64,000 bases of DNA from Malikia granosa (GCF_002980595.1 NZ_PVLQ01000023.1:78502-142501), one strand, 5' to 3'; positions 8,563 through 18,421 are shown, counted from the stretch's first letter. Program-made: numbers and translations. The notes: a model not told the origin generated them from the sequence alone.

Positions 8563-9263
8563 GGTTTTGCTCCTTCGTTTCCTTCCAGCTCGCGGCTCCA
8601 CGCCAGCCCGTTGACGTAGATACCCAGCGGGTTCTTGCGCACGCGCTGCTCCGTGCGCGGGGTCTGCAGCACCGTGGAGATCACCGCGTTCCAGCGCTCG
8701 GTGCGATCCAGCGCGCCGTTGACGAAGCGCGTCTCGGTCCAGCGCACGTTGAAGGACTGGTCGCTGGCGCGGGTCACGCTGGACACCTGCACCGTCACCG
8801 ACTCCTTGCCGATGCGCGAGAACGGATCAGCCACCCGCGCGTACTCATTGAGCACCACGGCGCCCTTGTCCGTGGTGTAGTCATAGGCATCGAGCCAGTT
8901 CTGCCGCACCACGATGGGGTCGATGGACAGCGAGCGCACCAGGCCGATGAAGCGGCCCAGGTGGTAAGCAATCTGCGCATCGCTGGGCTGGTACGGCGTG
9001 GCGGCTTCGCCGACAGCGCGCACCTGGCCCGCGTTGTCCACCTCGATCACGTAGGGCGTGACGATGGACTGCGCCGAGCGCCAGACCAGGCCGCCGGCCA
9101 TCAGCACCGCCAGCGTGAGGCAGCCGAAGGCCATAAGCCGCCAGTTCTTCGCCTGCACGCGGGCCGAGCCGATGCGGTCGTCCCAGACCTGGGCGGCGGA
9201 TTGGTACGGGGTGGCAGGCTGCGGCGTATCGGCGTAGCGCACCTGCGGTCGTTTGAATCGCAT
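8559..9263 (-). CDS. trbF: Conjugal transfer protein TrbF (VirB8-like)
   Basis: 234 residues. A short cytoplasmic N-terminus, one membrane span (LMAFGCLTLAVLMAGGLVW) and a periplasmic VirB8/TrbF domain (SIVTPYVIEVDNAGQVRAVG, KNPLGIYVNGLAWSREL). VirB8-type proteins nucleate assembly of the secretion channel. Eleven bases separate its start from the trbL stop. Confidence 0.95.
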   Translation of the reverse strand: MRFKRPQVRYADTPQPATPYQSAAQVWDDRIGSARVQAKNWRLMAFGCLTLAVLMAGGLVWRSAQSIVTPYVIEVDNAGQVRAVGEAATPYQPSDAQIAYHLGRFIGLVRSLSIDPIVVRQNWLDAYDYTTDKGAVVLNEYARVADPFSRIGKESVTVQVSSVTRASDQSFNVRWTETRFVNGALDRTERWNAVISTVLQTPRTEQRVRKNPLGIYVNGLAWSRELEGNEGAKP

Positions 9264-9274
9264 GGGAGTTCTCC

Positions 9275-10582
9275 TTATGAATCGGAATCACGAAGGCTTG
9301 GCCCCTGGCTGGAGCTGCCGCCGTCGCCGCCGCGCAGCGTGTGGGCGGCCGTGGTCGCGGCATGGGTGAGCTGCTGCCTGCGGTGCAGGCGCTTGGCCCA
9401 GGCAGGCTGTTCGTTGGATGGAGGCGCATCTGCGGCATCAGCGCCAGATGCCGGCGCCTCATCCGGCCGGAAGGCCGCTGCCACGCGCTCCTTCATCGAG
9501 CGTGCGCCGTCGGCTACCTTTTGCCCGGCGGTCTTGGCCACGTTGCCCGCGCCAGCGGCAGCGCCTTGGATGCCACTGCCTGCGGCCGTAGAGCCAGCAT
9601 CGAAAGCCGCCTTGGCGCCGCGCGCGCCGCCGGCCGCAAGGCGGGCTGCACCAGGTGCCATCCGCGCCCCTGCAGCCACGGCGCTGCCGACGCCAGCAGC
9701 CGCAGCCCCGACGCCAATGGCAGCGCCTGCGGCCCCCAGCGTTGCTCCGGCCATCGCACCGGCTCCAAGCTGTGGCCCGCCGGACACCAGCCCGGTGGCA
9801 ATGCCCGGCCCGAAGATGCCCAGGGCCAGCATGGACAGCGAAGCCAGCATGATGACCAGCGCCTGGTCGATGGAGGGCTCGGCACCTGCGGGAATCCTGA
9901 ACTCGGCAAACAGCCCGGTGCCGATCCCCACGATGACCGCGAGCACCAGCACCTTGATGCCCGAAGACACCACATTGCCCAGCACCTTCTCGGCCAGGAA
10001 CGCCGTCTTGTTCCAGAGGGCGAACGGCACCAACACGAAGCCCGCGAGCGTGGTCAGCTTGAACTCGATCAGCGTCACGAAGAGCTGCACCGCCAGCACG
10101 AAGAAGCACAGGAGGACGATGCCCCACGCGAGGAACAGCACCACGATGGAGGTGATGTTGACGAACACCTCCGGGAAGCCCGCCATCTGCTTGATCTGCT
10201 CCAGGATGGGGGCCGCCGCGTCGATGCCGGTCTTGGCCAGCCGCCCCGGCTGCAGGAAGTTGCCCATGCTCACGCTGGAACCGCTGGCCGTCAGGCCCAG
10301 CCCCGCGAAAGAGCGAAACACCACGCCCGCGAGCATGTTGAAGTTGCCGATGATGTAGGCGAAGGCGCCCACATAGAGCACCTTGCGGATCAGCTTGGCG
10401 ATCACGTCCTCGCCCTGGCCGCTGGCATGGCCCATCGCCCAGAACAGTCCGGCGAGCGTCATGTCGATGACGATCAGCGTGGCTGTCAGAAACGCCACCT
10501 CGCCCTGCAGCAGCCCAAAGCCCGAGTCGATGTAGCGCGAGAAAACATCGAGAAAGCGGTCGATGACCGATACGTCGTTCAT
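9275..10582 (-). CDS. trbL: Conjugal transfer protein TrbL (VirB6-like)
   Basis: 435 residues: a polytopic inner-membrane half (about 1-270, several spans such as VFVNITSIVVLFLAWGIVLL) and a long Ala/Gly-rich cytoplasmic tail ending in QGPSLRDSDS. VirB6-type proteins form the inner-membrane passage of the channel. The Ala/Gly-rich tail is repetitive at DNA level. It follows trbJ directly; no trbK entry-exclusion gene lies between them, the probable equivalent being eexN at 18191-18421. Confidence 0.95.
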   Translation of the reverse strand: MNDVSVIDRFLDVFSRYIDSGFGLLQGEVAFLTATLIVIDMTLAGLFWAMGHASGQGEDVIAKLIRKVLYVGAFAYIIGNFNMLAGVVFRSFAGLGLTASGSSVSMGNFLQPGRLAKTGIDAAAPILEQIKQMAGFPEVFVNITSIVVLFLAWGIVLLCFFVLAVQLFVTLIEFKLTTLAGFVLVPFALWNKTAFLAEKVLGNVVSSGIKVLVLAVIVGIGTGLFAEFRIPAGAEPSIDQALVIMLASLSMLALGIFGPGIATGLVSGGPQLGAGAMAGATLGAAGAAIGVGAAAAGVGSAVAAGARMAPGAARLAAGGARGAKAAFDAGSTAAGSGIQGAAAGAGNVAKTAGQKVADGARSMKERVAAAFRPDEAPASGADAADAPPSNEQPAWAKRLHRRQQLTHAATTAAHTLRGGDGGSSSQGPSLRDSDS

Positions 10583-10594
10583 GGCCCGGCCCCG

Positions 10595-11332
10595 TCAGCG
10601 GTTGTAGAAATCGACGGGGTGCGGCGTGTATGGCGTTCCAGAGCCCAGAAAGCGCCGCGTGATTTCGCGCCCGCGCTCCGTGGCCGCGGCCTGCCGCGCC
10701 TGCTCCAGCGATACGGCGCGATCCTGCGTGAGCTGCAAGCGTTGCGTCTGGATCGACTGCTTGGCCTGCAGGGCCAGCAACTGGTTCATGGCCTGCATCG
10801 CTTGCAGCGCGCCCACGGCCGATTGGCTCTTACCCACGAGGTCAGCCAGCACGGCCTCGTCATCCTTGAGGTTCTGCGAGGCCTGGGCCTGCATCTGCAT
10901 CGCGGTCTGCAGGCTGGTGAGCGTGTTCTTCCAGCGTTCCTGCGTGTCCCGGTACATCTGGTCGCCGCTCACGGTGGCAGCGTACTGCTCGGGATACAGG
11001 CGCTTGAACTCCTTGTCCATGTTCGTCACGTCGTAGGCCAGGCCCTTGGCCTGGTCGATCAGCCGCTGGGTCAACGCCAGGTTGGCGCGCAACTGACCGA
11101 CCACGCTGGATGGCAAGCTCGCCAGGTTGCGCGCCTGGTTCTCCAACATCTTGGCCTCGTTCTGCAACTGCTTGATCTGGTTGTAGAGCTGCTGCAGCGT
11201 CTGGATGGCCGTCAGCATGTTCTGCACGAAGTTGGACGGATCGAACACGATGAGGGCCGCCGCGGGCTGGGCGAACATCAGGGAGCCGGTCAGGACGGCG
11301 GCGATTGCGGCGGGAAGGATGCGGGTTTTCAT
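10595..11332 (-). CDS. trbJ: Conjugal transfer protein TrbJ (VirB5-like)
   Basis: 245 residues. A Sec signal peptide (ILPAAIAAVLTGSLMFAQPAAA) is followed by the TrbJ start FDPSNFVQNMLTAIQTLQQL and long helices with heptad character. VirB5-type proteins are minor pilus components involved in contact with the recipient. The start overlaps the trbE stop (ATGA). Confidence 0.95.
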   Translation of the reverse strand: MKTRILPAAIAAVLTGSLMFAQPAAALIVFDPSNFVQNMLTAIQTLQQLYNQIKQLQNEAKMLENQARNLASLPSSVVGQLRANLALTQRLIDQAKGLAYDVTNMDKEFKRLYPEQYAATVSGDQMYRDTQERWKNTLTSLQTAMQMQAQASQNLKDDEAVLADLVGKSQSAVGALQAMQAMNQLLALQAKQSIQTQRLQLTQDRAVSLEQARQAAATERGREITRRFLGSGTPYTPHPVDFYNR

Positions 11333-13776
11333 GGTGAGTTCTCCTGCGGGTGGGAAGGAAACGAGGACAGCAGTTCGGCGGCCCAATGCAGGCCGCGATG
11401 GCGCAGCCAGGTGGCCGCGAACGGGGTGGAAGCGGAAGATGTGGAGGTGGTGGCGGCAGCGAGCACCGCGTCGATGTCGCGCTGGTCTTGCGGCGTGGAC
11501 GCACCCGCGAAGGCCAAGGTCGCGGCGCCCAGGTCGAGGTCGAACAGGCGATTGCCGAGACGCGACTGGTAGTAGTAGTCCCGCTTGGGCTGTGCAGTCG
11601 CCACGATCTCGATCTGGCGGCTGTTGAGCCCGAAGCCTTCGTAGATCGTGCGAATCTGCGGCTCGGTCGCCTGCGGGTTGGGCAGGAAGATGCGGCTCGC
11701 GCAGCTCTCGATGATGGCCGGCGCGATGCTCGAATCCTTGATGTCCGCCAGGCTCTGCGTGGCAAAGATGACGCTGACGTTCTTCTTCCTGAGCGTCTTG
11801 AGCCACTGGCGGATGTGCGCCGCAAACACCGGGTCATCGAGAAACAGCCACGCTTCGTCGAGGATCAGCAGCGTCGGCGCACCGTCAAAGCGTTCATCGA
11901 AGCGCGCAAAGAGGTAATGCAGCACGGCCATGACAGCGGCCTTGCTGTGCATCAGTTCCTCCATCTCGAAGCACTGCACGGAACCAGCGCCCAGGCGATC
12001 CGAATCCGCATCCAGCAACTTGCCGTGTGCGCCACCTAGCACATAGGGCGCCAGCGCTTGCCGCAGTGCGTTCGATTGCAGCAAGACGGAAAGCCCGGTC
12101 ATCGTGCGCTGCTCCAGCGGAGCACCGGCGAGACTGCCGAGTGCCGACCAGATGGCCACCTTCTCGTCGGGGCCGACCGCGACACCCTCATGCCGCAAGC
12201 GGCCTTCGAGCCATTCGGCCGCCCAGGTGCGATAGCCCTCGCGGTCGATGCGGGCGAGCGGCTGGAAGGCAATTTCTCCATCCGTGCCCAGGTCGTAGTG
12301 CTCGCCGCCCAGGCCCAGGATGGTGGCGCGCATCGAGCGCCCCATGTCGAAGGCGAAGATGCGCGAGCCGCGATAACGACGGAACTGCATCGCCAAGGTG
12401 GCGAGCAAGACCGACTTGCCCATGCCCGTGGGGCCGGCCACCAAGGTATGGCCCACGTCGCCAATGTGCGTCACCAGCCGGAACGGCGTTGCCCCCTCGG
12501 TGCGCGTGACGATCAGCGGCGGGCCGTCGAGGTGGTCGTTCTTCTCCGGCCCGGCCCATACGGCGGACACCGGCATCAGATGTGCCAGATTCAGCGTCGA
12601 GATGATGGGCTGGCGCACGTTCGCGTAGGCGTGCCCCGGAATCGACGATAGCCAGGCATCCACGGCATTGAGCGTTTCGGGGATCGTCACAAAGCCGCGC
12701 CCCTGGATGACGCGTTCCACCATGCGCAGCTTCTCATCGGCCTTCGCCGGGTCGGCATCGAGCACCGTCACCGTGGTGGTGACATAGCCGAAGGCCACTT
12801 GGTCGCTGCCCAGCTCCTGCAACGCCGCATCGGCATCCGCCGATTTTTTGCTCGCGTCGGTATCGACCAGCGGGGTTTCCTGCTGGAAGATGGTTTCGCG
12901 CAGCAATGCGATGACGTTCTTGCGCTTGGCGAACCATTGGCGGCGCAGGCGGGAAAGCTCCTTTTCCGCATCGGCTTTGTCGAGGCACAGGAACCGGGTT
13001 GACCAGCGATACGCAAAGCCGAGGCGGTTGAGGTCATCCAGAATCCCCGGCCAGGTCGAGGTCGGGAAGCCGCGCACCGTCGCCACGCGCAGGTGCTGAT
13101 CGCCCAGCATGGGCGCCAGCCCGCCAATGAGCGCGGAATCGGCCAGCAGCGCATCGAGATGGAATGGCACTTCCGGCACACCGACGCGATAGCACCGCGT
13201 GGAGATGGTCGAGTGCAGGTAGGTCAGCGTCTGGCTGTCATCGAGCCACGCGATCTCCGGCATCACGCCATCGAGCAGGTCAAAGATGCGATCCGTTTCC
13301 GCGACGAAGGCCGTCAGGCGCTCGCGCCAGTCCACGCCTTCGGTCGGACGGTTCTCGTAGAGCAGGCCCGCCGCGCGGGCGCGTGCCTCCTCGGGCGGCA
13401 GATACATCAGCGTCAGGTGGTAGCCGCTCTCGAAGTGGTTGCCCGAGTCCTGGAAGGCGGCGCGGCGTTCCTCGTCTACCAGCCACGACAGCGGCTCGGG
13501 AAACTCCGAGTGCGGGTAGTTGGCGGCGGGCCGGCGCTCGGCTTCGATGAACAAGGCCCAGCCCGAACCCAGCCTGCGCAACGCGTTGTTCAATCGTGCT
13601 GACGTAGAGATCAGCTCGCCCTGCGTGGCACTGTCGAGGTCGGGGCCACGAAAGCGCGCCGTGCGCTGGAACGAGCCATCCTTGTTCAGCACGACGCCCG
13701 GCGCAACCAGCCCGGCCCAGGGCAGCCAGTCGGCCAGCAATGCGGGCCGCTGGCGGTATTCGGCAAGGTTCAGCAT
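11329..13776 (-). CDS. trbE: Conjugal transfer ATPase TrbE (VirB4-like)
   Basis: 815 residues, the large VirB4-type ATPase that powers pilus biogenesis and substrate transfer at the inner membrane. Walker A GPTGMGKS, Walker B LLILDEAWLF and the ATQSLADI segment are intact. The ATG at 13776 (MLNLAEYRQRPALLADWLPW, the usual family start) is preferred over a longer unconserved extension. Stop and start overlap trbJ and lie 10 bp from trbD. Confidence 0.96.
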   Translation of the reverse strand: MLNLAEYRQRPALLADWLPWAGLVAPGVVLNKDGSFQRTARFRGPDLDSATQGELISTSARLNNALRRLGSGWALFIEAERRPAANYPHSEFPEPLSWLVDEERRAAFQDSGNHFESGYHLTLMYLPPEEARARAAGLLYENRPTEGVDWRERLTAFVAETDRIFDLLDGVMPEIAWLDDSQTLTYLHSTISTRCYRVGVPEVPFHLDALLADSALIGGLAPMLGDQHLRVATVRGFPTSTWPGILDDLNRLGFAYRWSTRFLCLDKADAEKELSRLRRQWFAKRKNVIALLRETIFQQETPLVDTDASKKSADADAALQELGSDQVAFGYVTTTVTVLDADPAKADEKLRMVERVIQGRGFVTIPETLNAVDAWLSSIPGHAYANVRQPIISTLNLAHLMPVSAVWAGPEKNDHLDGPPLIVTRTEGATPFRLVTHIGDVGHTLVAGPTGMGKSVLLATLAMQFRRYRGSRIFAFDMGRSMRATILGLGGEHYDLGTDGEIAFQPLARIDREGYRTWAAEWLEGRLRHEGVAVGPDEKVAIWSALGSLAGAPLEQRTMTGLSVLLQSNALRQALAPYVLGGAHGKLLDADSDRLGAGSVQCFEMEELMHSKAAVMAVLHYLFARFDERFDGAPTLLILDEAWLFLDDPVFAAHIRQWLKTLRKKNVSVIFATQSLADIKDSSIAPAIIESCASRIFLPNPQATEPQIRTIYEGFGLNSRQIEIVATAQPKRDYYYQSRLGNRLFDLDLGAATLAFAGASTPQDQRDIDAVLAAATTSTSSASTPFAATWLRHRGLHWAAELLSSFPSHPQENSP

Positions 13777-13786
13777 GGCATTCCCC

Positions 13787-14071
13787 TCACACGTCCAGCA
13801 GCGGCCGGTGCTTGATGTGGCGGGCGAAGACCTGCATGAACTGCGGATCGACGCGCGCGCCCCAAACCGCCAGCGCATGACCGACGATCCAGAGCACCAC
13901 GCCGGGAATCCACATCTGCAAGCCCAGGCCCACGGCAGCGGCCAAGGTGCCGTTGGTGATGGCCACGGTGCGCGGAGCGCCGCCCATCAAAATCGGCTCG
14001 GTCAGCGAGCGATGCAGCGGCACCTCAAAGCCGGGAGCGAAGCCCTGCACGCCATCGTGGGCCGCGTTCAT
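13787..14071 (-). CDS. trbD: Conjugal transfer protein TrbD (VirB3-like)
   Basis: 94 residues with two adjacent hydrophobic spans (AITNGTLAAAVGLGLQMWIPGVVLWIV split by one polar break) and the VirB3 pattern VPLHRSLTEPILMGGAPR. VirB3 proteins anchor the VirB4 ATPase at the inner membrane. ATGA overlap with trbC. Confidence 0.93.
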   Translation of the reverse strand: MNAAHDGVQGFAPGFEVPLHRSLTEPILMGGAPRTVAITNGTLAAAVGLGLQMWIPGVVLWIVGHALAVWGARVDPQFMQVFARHIKHRPLLDV

Positions 14072-14451
14072 ACGACGGCCCCGCCCGAGAAGCTGAAGAA
14101 CGACAGGAAGAACGAGGACGCGGCAAACGCGATCGACAGACCGAAGACGATCTGGATCAGCTTGCGGAACCCGCCCGAGGTATCGCCGAAGGCCAGCGCC
14201 AGGCCCGTGGCGATGATGATGATGACCGCGATGATCCGGGCCACCGGCCCCTGGATGGATTCGAGGATGGATTGCAGCGGCCCTTCCCAGGGCATCGAGG
14301 AACCCGCGGCCTGGGCGGTGCCCGCAAGCAGCAGCATCAGCGCCGCGAGCATCAAGCCTTGCATGGCCGGGCGAGCCAGGTTATCCAGCCGCGCGGGCCG
14401 GCGAAGAGGATTTGCGGAAGTACGGAAAGCAGGAACGATCATCTGCGTCAT
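14068..14451 (-). CDS. trbC: Conjugal pilin TrbC (VirB2-like)
   Basis: 127 residues. A long signal region with a hydrophobic core ending in LLLLAGTAQAAG is followed by a mature pilin of two hydrophobic helices (IIAVIIIIATGLALAFGD and GLSIAFAASSFFLSFFSF). In related systems the pro-pilin is processed by a leader peptidase and the TraF peptidase (38143-38742). The start overlaps the trbB stop. Confidence 0.93.
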   Translation of the reverse strand: MTQMIVPAFRTSANPLRRPARLDNLARPAMQGLMLAALMLLLAGTAQAAGSSMPWEGPLQSILESIQGPVARIIAVIIIIATGLALAFGDTSGGFRKLIQIVFGLSIAFAASSFFLSFFSFSGGAVV

Positions 14452-15485
14452 GGCAGTTCTCCAGAGTGGTCAGGGGACGGGGAGGAAAGGTCGGACTGCG
14501 GCAGCAGCTCCGGGAATGGAGCCTCCAGTGCATCCGCCAGTTGGTAGCCCACGCCATCGAAGCCGACGACGCGGGCGATGCTCTCGATGCGGCGCTTGCG
14601 CCCGCGCCCGGCGATGTGGATGACCACATTGACCGCTTCCGCGATCAGCGCACGGGGCGGGTTCACCGCCACTTCGAGAATCAGTTGCTCCAGGCGCAGC
14701 AATGCGCCCAGCGCGGAGCCGGCGTGGATGGTGGCGACGCCGCCTGGATGGCCGGTGCCCCAGACCTTGATGAGATCCAGCGCCTCGGCGCCGCGCACCT
14801 CGCCGACGACGACACGATCCGGGCGCAGGCGCATCGAAGACCGCACCAGCTCGGTCATGGACACCACGCCCTGGCGTGTGCGCAGCGGTACGTGGTCGCG
14901 GGCTGCGCATTGCAGCTCCACCGTGTCTTCGAGCACCAGCACGCGGTCGCCGGTGGCGGCGATCTCGGCCAGCAACGCATTGGCCAGGGTGGTCTTGCCG
15001 GTACTCGTCCCACCGGCGATCAGGATGTTCTGGCGCTCGCGCACAGCGCGCACCAGCAGGCCCGCCTGTGCGGCGGTCATCATCCCGTCCTCGATGTAGC
15101 GCGACAACGGGATCACGCCGAAGGCGCGCTTGCGCAGCGCGAAGGCTGGCCCCGGTGCAGCGGGCGGCAGGATGCCCTCGAAGCGTTCGCCGGTTTCCGG
15201 CAGCTCGGCTGTCAGCAGTGGCTGACCCCGATGCACTTCGGCGCCGACGTGGGCAGCCACGAGGCGGATGATGCGTTCGCCATCGGCCTCGGACAGCTCC
15301 ACGCCCATCGGCGCGCGGCCCGTGGACAGGCGATCCACCCAGAGCGTCCGGTCGGGATTGAGCATGATTTCCACCACGTCCGGGTCTTCGAGCGCGGCAG
15401 CGATCAGCGGCCCCATTGCCGTGCGCAGCATCTGGATGCGGCGATCCAGCGATGTGGCCGTGAAGGAGGAAGGAACGGCGCTCAT
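14448..15485 (-). CDS. trbB: Conjugal transfer ATPase TrbB (VirB11-like)
   Basis: 345 residues, a hexameric secretion ATPase of the VirB11/PulE class. Walker A GGTSTGKTT (158-166), the Asp box VLVLEDTVELQ, the Walker B region RVVVGEVRGAEALD and the His box GHPGGVATIHA are all present. First TrbB-I gene after the CopG-like gene, joined by ATGA. Confidence 0.96.
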   Translation of the reverse strand: MSAVPSSFTATSLDRRIQMLRTAMGPLIAAALEDPDVVEIMLNPDRTLWVDRLSTGRAPMGVELSEADGERIIRLVAAHVGAEVHRGQPLLTAELPETGERFEGILPPAAPGPAFALRKRAFGVIPLSRYIEDGMMTAAQAGLLVRAVRERQNILIAGGTSTGKTTLANALLAEIAATGDRVLVLEDTVELQCAARDHVPLRTRQGVVSMTELVRSSMRLRPDRVVVGEVRGAEALDLIKVWGTGHPGGVATIHAGSALGALLRLEQLILEVAVNPPRALIAEAVNVVIHIAGRGRKRRIESIARVVGFDGVGYQLADALEAPFPELLPQSDLSSPSPDHSGELP

Positions 15486-15937
15486 GAGGCTCGCTCCTGT
15501 GCTTCGGCCGTGTCCGCCATCCGCATCGGATCGGGATTCAGTTCGTCCACCACGTCGCGCACCAGACTGCGCCCACGCAGCAGGTGGCGGCCAAGCTGTT
15601 CGACAAACTGCTCGAAGCGGGCCTTACCCTGGGCGCGGGCGGCGTCCTGATGGGCCTCGGGAACAGGTGTGCTGACGGTCAGGAAGTAGCGGATGAACAG
15701 CGCCAGCGTTTCGATGGCAATGTTCTGGTCGCGCTCCAGGCGCTCGGCGTGGCGCGACAGGCGATCCAGTCGCTTGGCGATGGCGGCTTCGCGCTGGTCG
15801 CCAGCGTCGGGCGACAGCCACGATGCAAGCGCTGCCGCGACGATGCTGGACTTGGACACGCCCTTGGCGGCGGCCAGTTCGTCGAGCCGCCTGGCGTGCT
15901 CGGGCTGGATGAAGAGATTCAAGCGGTGCTGACTCAT
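15482..15937 (-). CDS. CopG-family ribbon-helix-helix regulator
   Basis: 151 residues. An N-terminal ribbon-helix-helix domain (HRLNLFIQPEHARRLDELAA, then KGVSKSSIVAAALASWL) is followed by a helical region. A protein of this kind sits between traG and trbB in Tn4371-type elements and probably binds DNA to control transfer genes; target not visible. Coupled by ATGA overlap to traG upstream and to trbB downstream. Confidence 0.88.
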   Translation of the reverse strand: MSQHRLNLFIQPEHARRLDELAAAKGVSKSSIVAAALASWLSPDAGDQREAAIAKRLDRLSRHAERLERDQNIAIETLALFIRYFLTVSTPVPEAHQDAARAQGKARFEQFVEQLGRHLLRGRSLVRDVVDELNPDPMRMADTAEAQERAS

Positions 15938-17964
15938 AGCGCGATTCCGTCGTCAGGGTCGAGGGATGCCAGCCGGGCCGTGCGCTGCAGGGCCGGGTCG
16001 AGCTGGCGCGGGAGGGAGACCGAAAGAGGCAAAGGCATGTCGTCGTCATCGAGCAGCCCGAGGTCGGCTGCGGGCGCAACCAGGTCGGGGTCGTAGGCGA
16101 CGGTCTCGGAGAGTTCGGGCTGACGGCGCGGGCCGCCGTCATCGGTCGAACCCAGGTGCTCCAGGCCATCGGCCGATGCCGCGGCCGGTGCGACGGGCAC
16201 GGCGGGAATCGCCAGCCCACTCCAGTCATCCGCACGGGCCGGCGGCACGTCGGCATAGCGCCCCGCGGCGAGCACCGGCGGCGGCAGCACCCGTCGCTTG
16301 AAGTTGGCGTCCGCGTAGTAGCGCAGCTTCCTGGCCTTGATCGGCGCCACGCTGGAGACCATCACCACCGCCTCGTCGGGCGGTAGCTGCATGACTTCGC
16401 CGGCCGTCAGCAGCGGGCGGGCTGTCTCCTGCCGTGACACCATGAGGTGCCCCAGCCAGGGCGCGAGCCGATGGCCGGCATAGTTGCGCTGCGCGCGCAG
16501 TTCGGTGGCGGTTCCCAGTGTCTCGGATATCCGCTTGGCGGTGCGCTCATCGTTGGTGGCGAAGGTCACGCGCACATGGCAGTTGTCCAGGATCGAATGG
16601 TTCTGGCCGTAGGCCTTATCGATCTGGTTCAGGCTCTGCGCGATCAGGAAGCTGCGGATGCCGTAGCCCGCCATGAAGGCCAGCGCCGTCTCGAAGAAAT
16701 CCAGCCGCCCGAGCGCGGGGAATTCATCGAGCATCAGCAGCAGCTTGTGGCGGCGCTCGATGCCATCGGAGCCGTCAAGCGATTCGGTGAGGCGTCGCCC
16801 GATCTGGTTGAGGATCAGGCGGATCAGCGGCTTCGTCCGCGAAATGTCCGAAGGCGGCACCACCAAGTACAGCGACACCGGATGCTCGGCCGCGATCAGG
16901 TCAGCGATGCGCCAGTCGCAGCGCGACGTGACTTCGGCCACCGTAGGGTCGCGGTAGAGGCCCAAGAACGACATGGCCGTGGACAGCACGCCCGAGCGCT
17001 CGTTGTCGCTCTTGTTGAGCACTTCGCGCGCCGCTGAAGCCACCACCGGATGCGGGCCACCACCCTCCTCATTCACGAGGTGGGGCGTGGTCATCATGCG
17101 GTGCAAGGTCAGATCGAATGGGCAGGCAGGATCGGAAAGGAAGTTCGCCACGCCGCGCAGCGTCTTGTCTTCGCCCGCGTAGAGCACATGCAGGATGGCT
17201 CCAACCAGCAGCGCATGCGAAGTCTTCTCCCAGTGGTTGCGCCGCTCCAGTGCGCCTTCTGGATCGACCAGGATGTCCGCGATGTTCTGCACGTCGCGCA
17301 CCTCATGCCCGCCGCGCCGCACTTCGAGCAGCGGGTTGTAGGCCGCCGACTGGCTATCCGTCGGGTTGAACAGCAGGCAGTGCGAGAAGCGCGAACGCCA
17401 ACCTGCGGTAATGCTCCAGTTCTCGCCCTTGATGTCGTGGATGACGGCGGATGCGGGCCACGACAGCAGGGTCGGCACCACTAGGCCCACACCCTTGCCC
17501 GAGCGGGTGGGCGCGAAGGTCAGGACGTGTTCCGGGCCTTCATGGCGCAGGTACTGCTGGCGATGCAGGCCGAGGAACACGCCCGCGGACTGGTCAAGGC
17601 CCGCTTTGTGAATGTCCTCCGCGTTGGCCCAGCGCGCAGAGCCATAGGTCGTGACCAGCTTGGACTGGCGCGAGCGCCAGATCGACATGCCGATGGCGAC
17701 CAGCACCGCGAACAGGCCACTGCCCGCTGCAATGACCCCGCCCACGTCGAAGACATGCGGCGCGTAGGCATCGAAGAAGAACCACCACTCGAACAGGCGC
17801 CACGGGTGATAGACCGGCGTGCCGAGGAAATCGAACCACGGCGATCCCAGGCGTAGCTGGTACCCCAGAGCCGCTGCCGTCCATTGCGTGGCGCTCCACA
17901 CTCCGGCGATCACGATGCCGAATACGACGGCAATCTGACCGAACAGCACGTTCGTCCCTTGCAT
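15934..17964 (-). CDS. traG: Type IV coupling protein TraG (VirD4-like)
   Basis: 676 residues. Couples the relaxase-DNA complex to the secretion channel. Two N-terminal membrane spans (about 8-35 and 75-95), Walker A APTRSGKG (151-158), and Walker B LLLMLDEFPALGR. ATG 17964 (MQGTNVLFGQIAVVFGIVIA) is chosen because GGAGG lies 7 nt upstream; a longer frame to 18021 is poorly supported. First gene of the traG-copG-trb operon, so the promoter should lie in 17965-18095. Confidence 0.96.
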   Translation of the reverse strand: MQGTNVLFGQIAVVFGIVIAGVWSATQWTAAALGYQLRLGSPWFDFLGTPVYHPWRLFEWWFFFDAYAPHVFDVGGVIAAGSGLFAVLVAIGMSIWRSRQSKLVTTYGSARWANAEDIHKAGLDQSAGVFLGLHRQQYLRHEGPEHVLTFAPTRSGKGVGLVVPTLLSWPASAVIHDIKGENWSITAGWRSRFSHCLLFNPTDSQSAAYNPLLEVRRGGHEVRDVQNIADILVDPEGALERRNHWEKTSHALLVGAILHVLYAGEDKTLRGVANFLSDPACPFDLTLHRMMTTPHLVNEEGGGPHPVVASAAREVLNKSDNERSGVLSTAMSFLGLYRDPTVAEVTSRCDWRIADLIAAEHPVSLYLVVPPSDISRTKPLIRLILNQIGRRLTESLDGSDGIERRHKLLLMLDEFPALGRLDFFETALAFMAGYGIRSFLIAQSLNQIDKAYGQNHSILDNCHVRVTFATNDERTAKRISETLGTATELRAQRNYAGHRLAPWLGHLMVSRQETARPLLTAGEVMQLPPDEAVVMVSSVAPIKARKLRYYADANFKRRVLPPPVLAAGRYADVPPARADDWSGLAIPAVPVAPAAASADGLEHLGSTDDGGPRRQPELSETVAYDPDLVAPAADLGLLDDDDMPLPLSVSLPRQLDPALQRTARLASLDPDDGIAL

Positions 17965-18095
17965 GATCCTGCCTCCGAGAACGGCACAACAACGTGCCGC
18001 CCCTATCAGGATCAATGCCATAGGGAGTACCGGTCAAAGACTGAAATCGCCGGGATTAAGGCTTAAAAAGCCATAGTTCTTGCTGTGGCGAAGAC

Positions 18096-18129
18096 AATAA
18101 AAATGCCGCAGGCACAAAGGCGCTGCGGC
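18096..18129 (-). terminator. Terminator between eexN and traG
   Basis: On the minus strand a stem GCCGCAG/CTGCGGC is followed by ATTTTTATT. It lies downstream of the EexN gene and upstream of traG, so the EexN/LysR transcript and the traG-trb transcript are probably separate. Confidence 0.7.
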
Positions 18130-18190
18130 GTATCGAGGTAACAGTGCGCAAGCTGTCGCAGAAGCGCGACGCCGGTGCGCCTTGCGTGGG

Positions 18191-18421
18191 CTACGGGGCT
18201 TTCTTCTGCTCCGGCCTGTCGCCGAAGAAGCGCCGTTCGGCGGCTGCGGCTGCGCGCATGCAAAGTTCATCGCCGATCTTCGCGCGATCTTCCTTGCATT
18301 GGCGCTGGATTTCCTTGATGCGTGCGGGGTTCGCCACCAGCTCATCCACTGTCTCTGTAGGATTGGCAGGACCACAGGCCGTCATCACAACGGCAATCAC
18401 GGACATCACGATTTTGTTCAT
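18191..18421 (-). CDS. eexN: EexN-family entry-exclusion lipoprotein
   Basis: 76 residues. A short lipoprotein signal ends in VVMTAC (Cys16), then the family pattern NPTETVDELVANPARIKEIQ and CKEDRAKIGDELCMRA with two conserved cysteines. EexN proteins block redundant conjugation into cells that already carry the element. It takes the place of the missing trbK. Located 25 bp downstream of the LysR gene, probably cotranscribed. Confidence 0.85.
   Translation of the reverse strand: MNKIVMSVIAVVMTACGPANPTETVDELVANPARIKEIQRQCKEDRAKIGDELCMRAAAAAERRFFGDRPEQKKAP

Noticed and set aside
8265..10358. Long plus-strand frame opposite trbG/trbF/trbL
   Set aside because: Overlaps three conserved conjugation genes; Ala/Pro/Arg-rich composition typical of an antisense frame.
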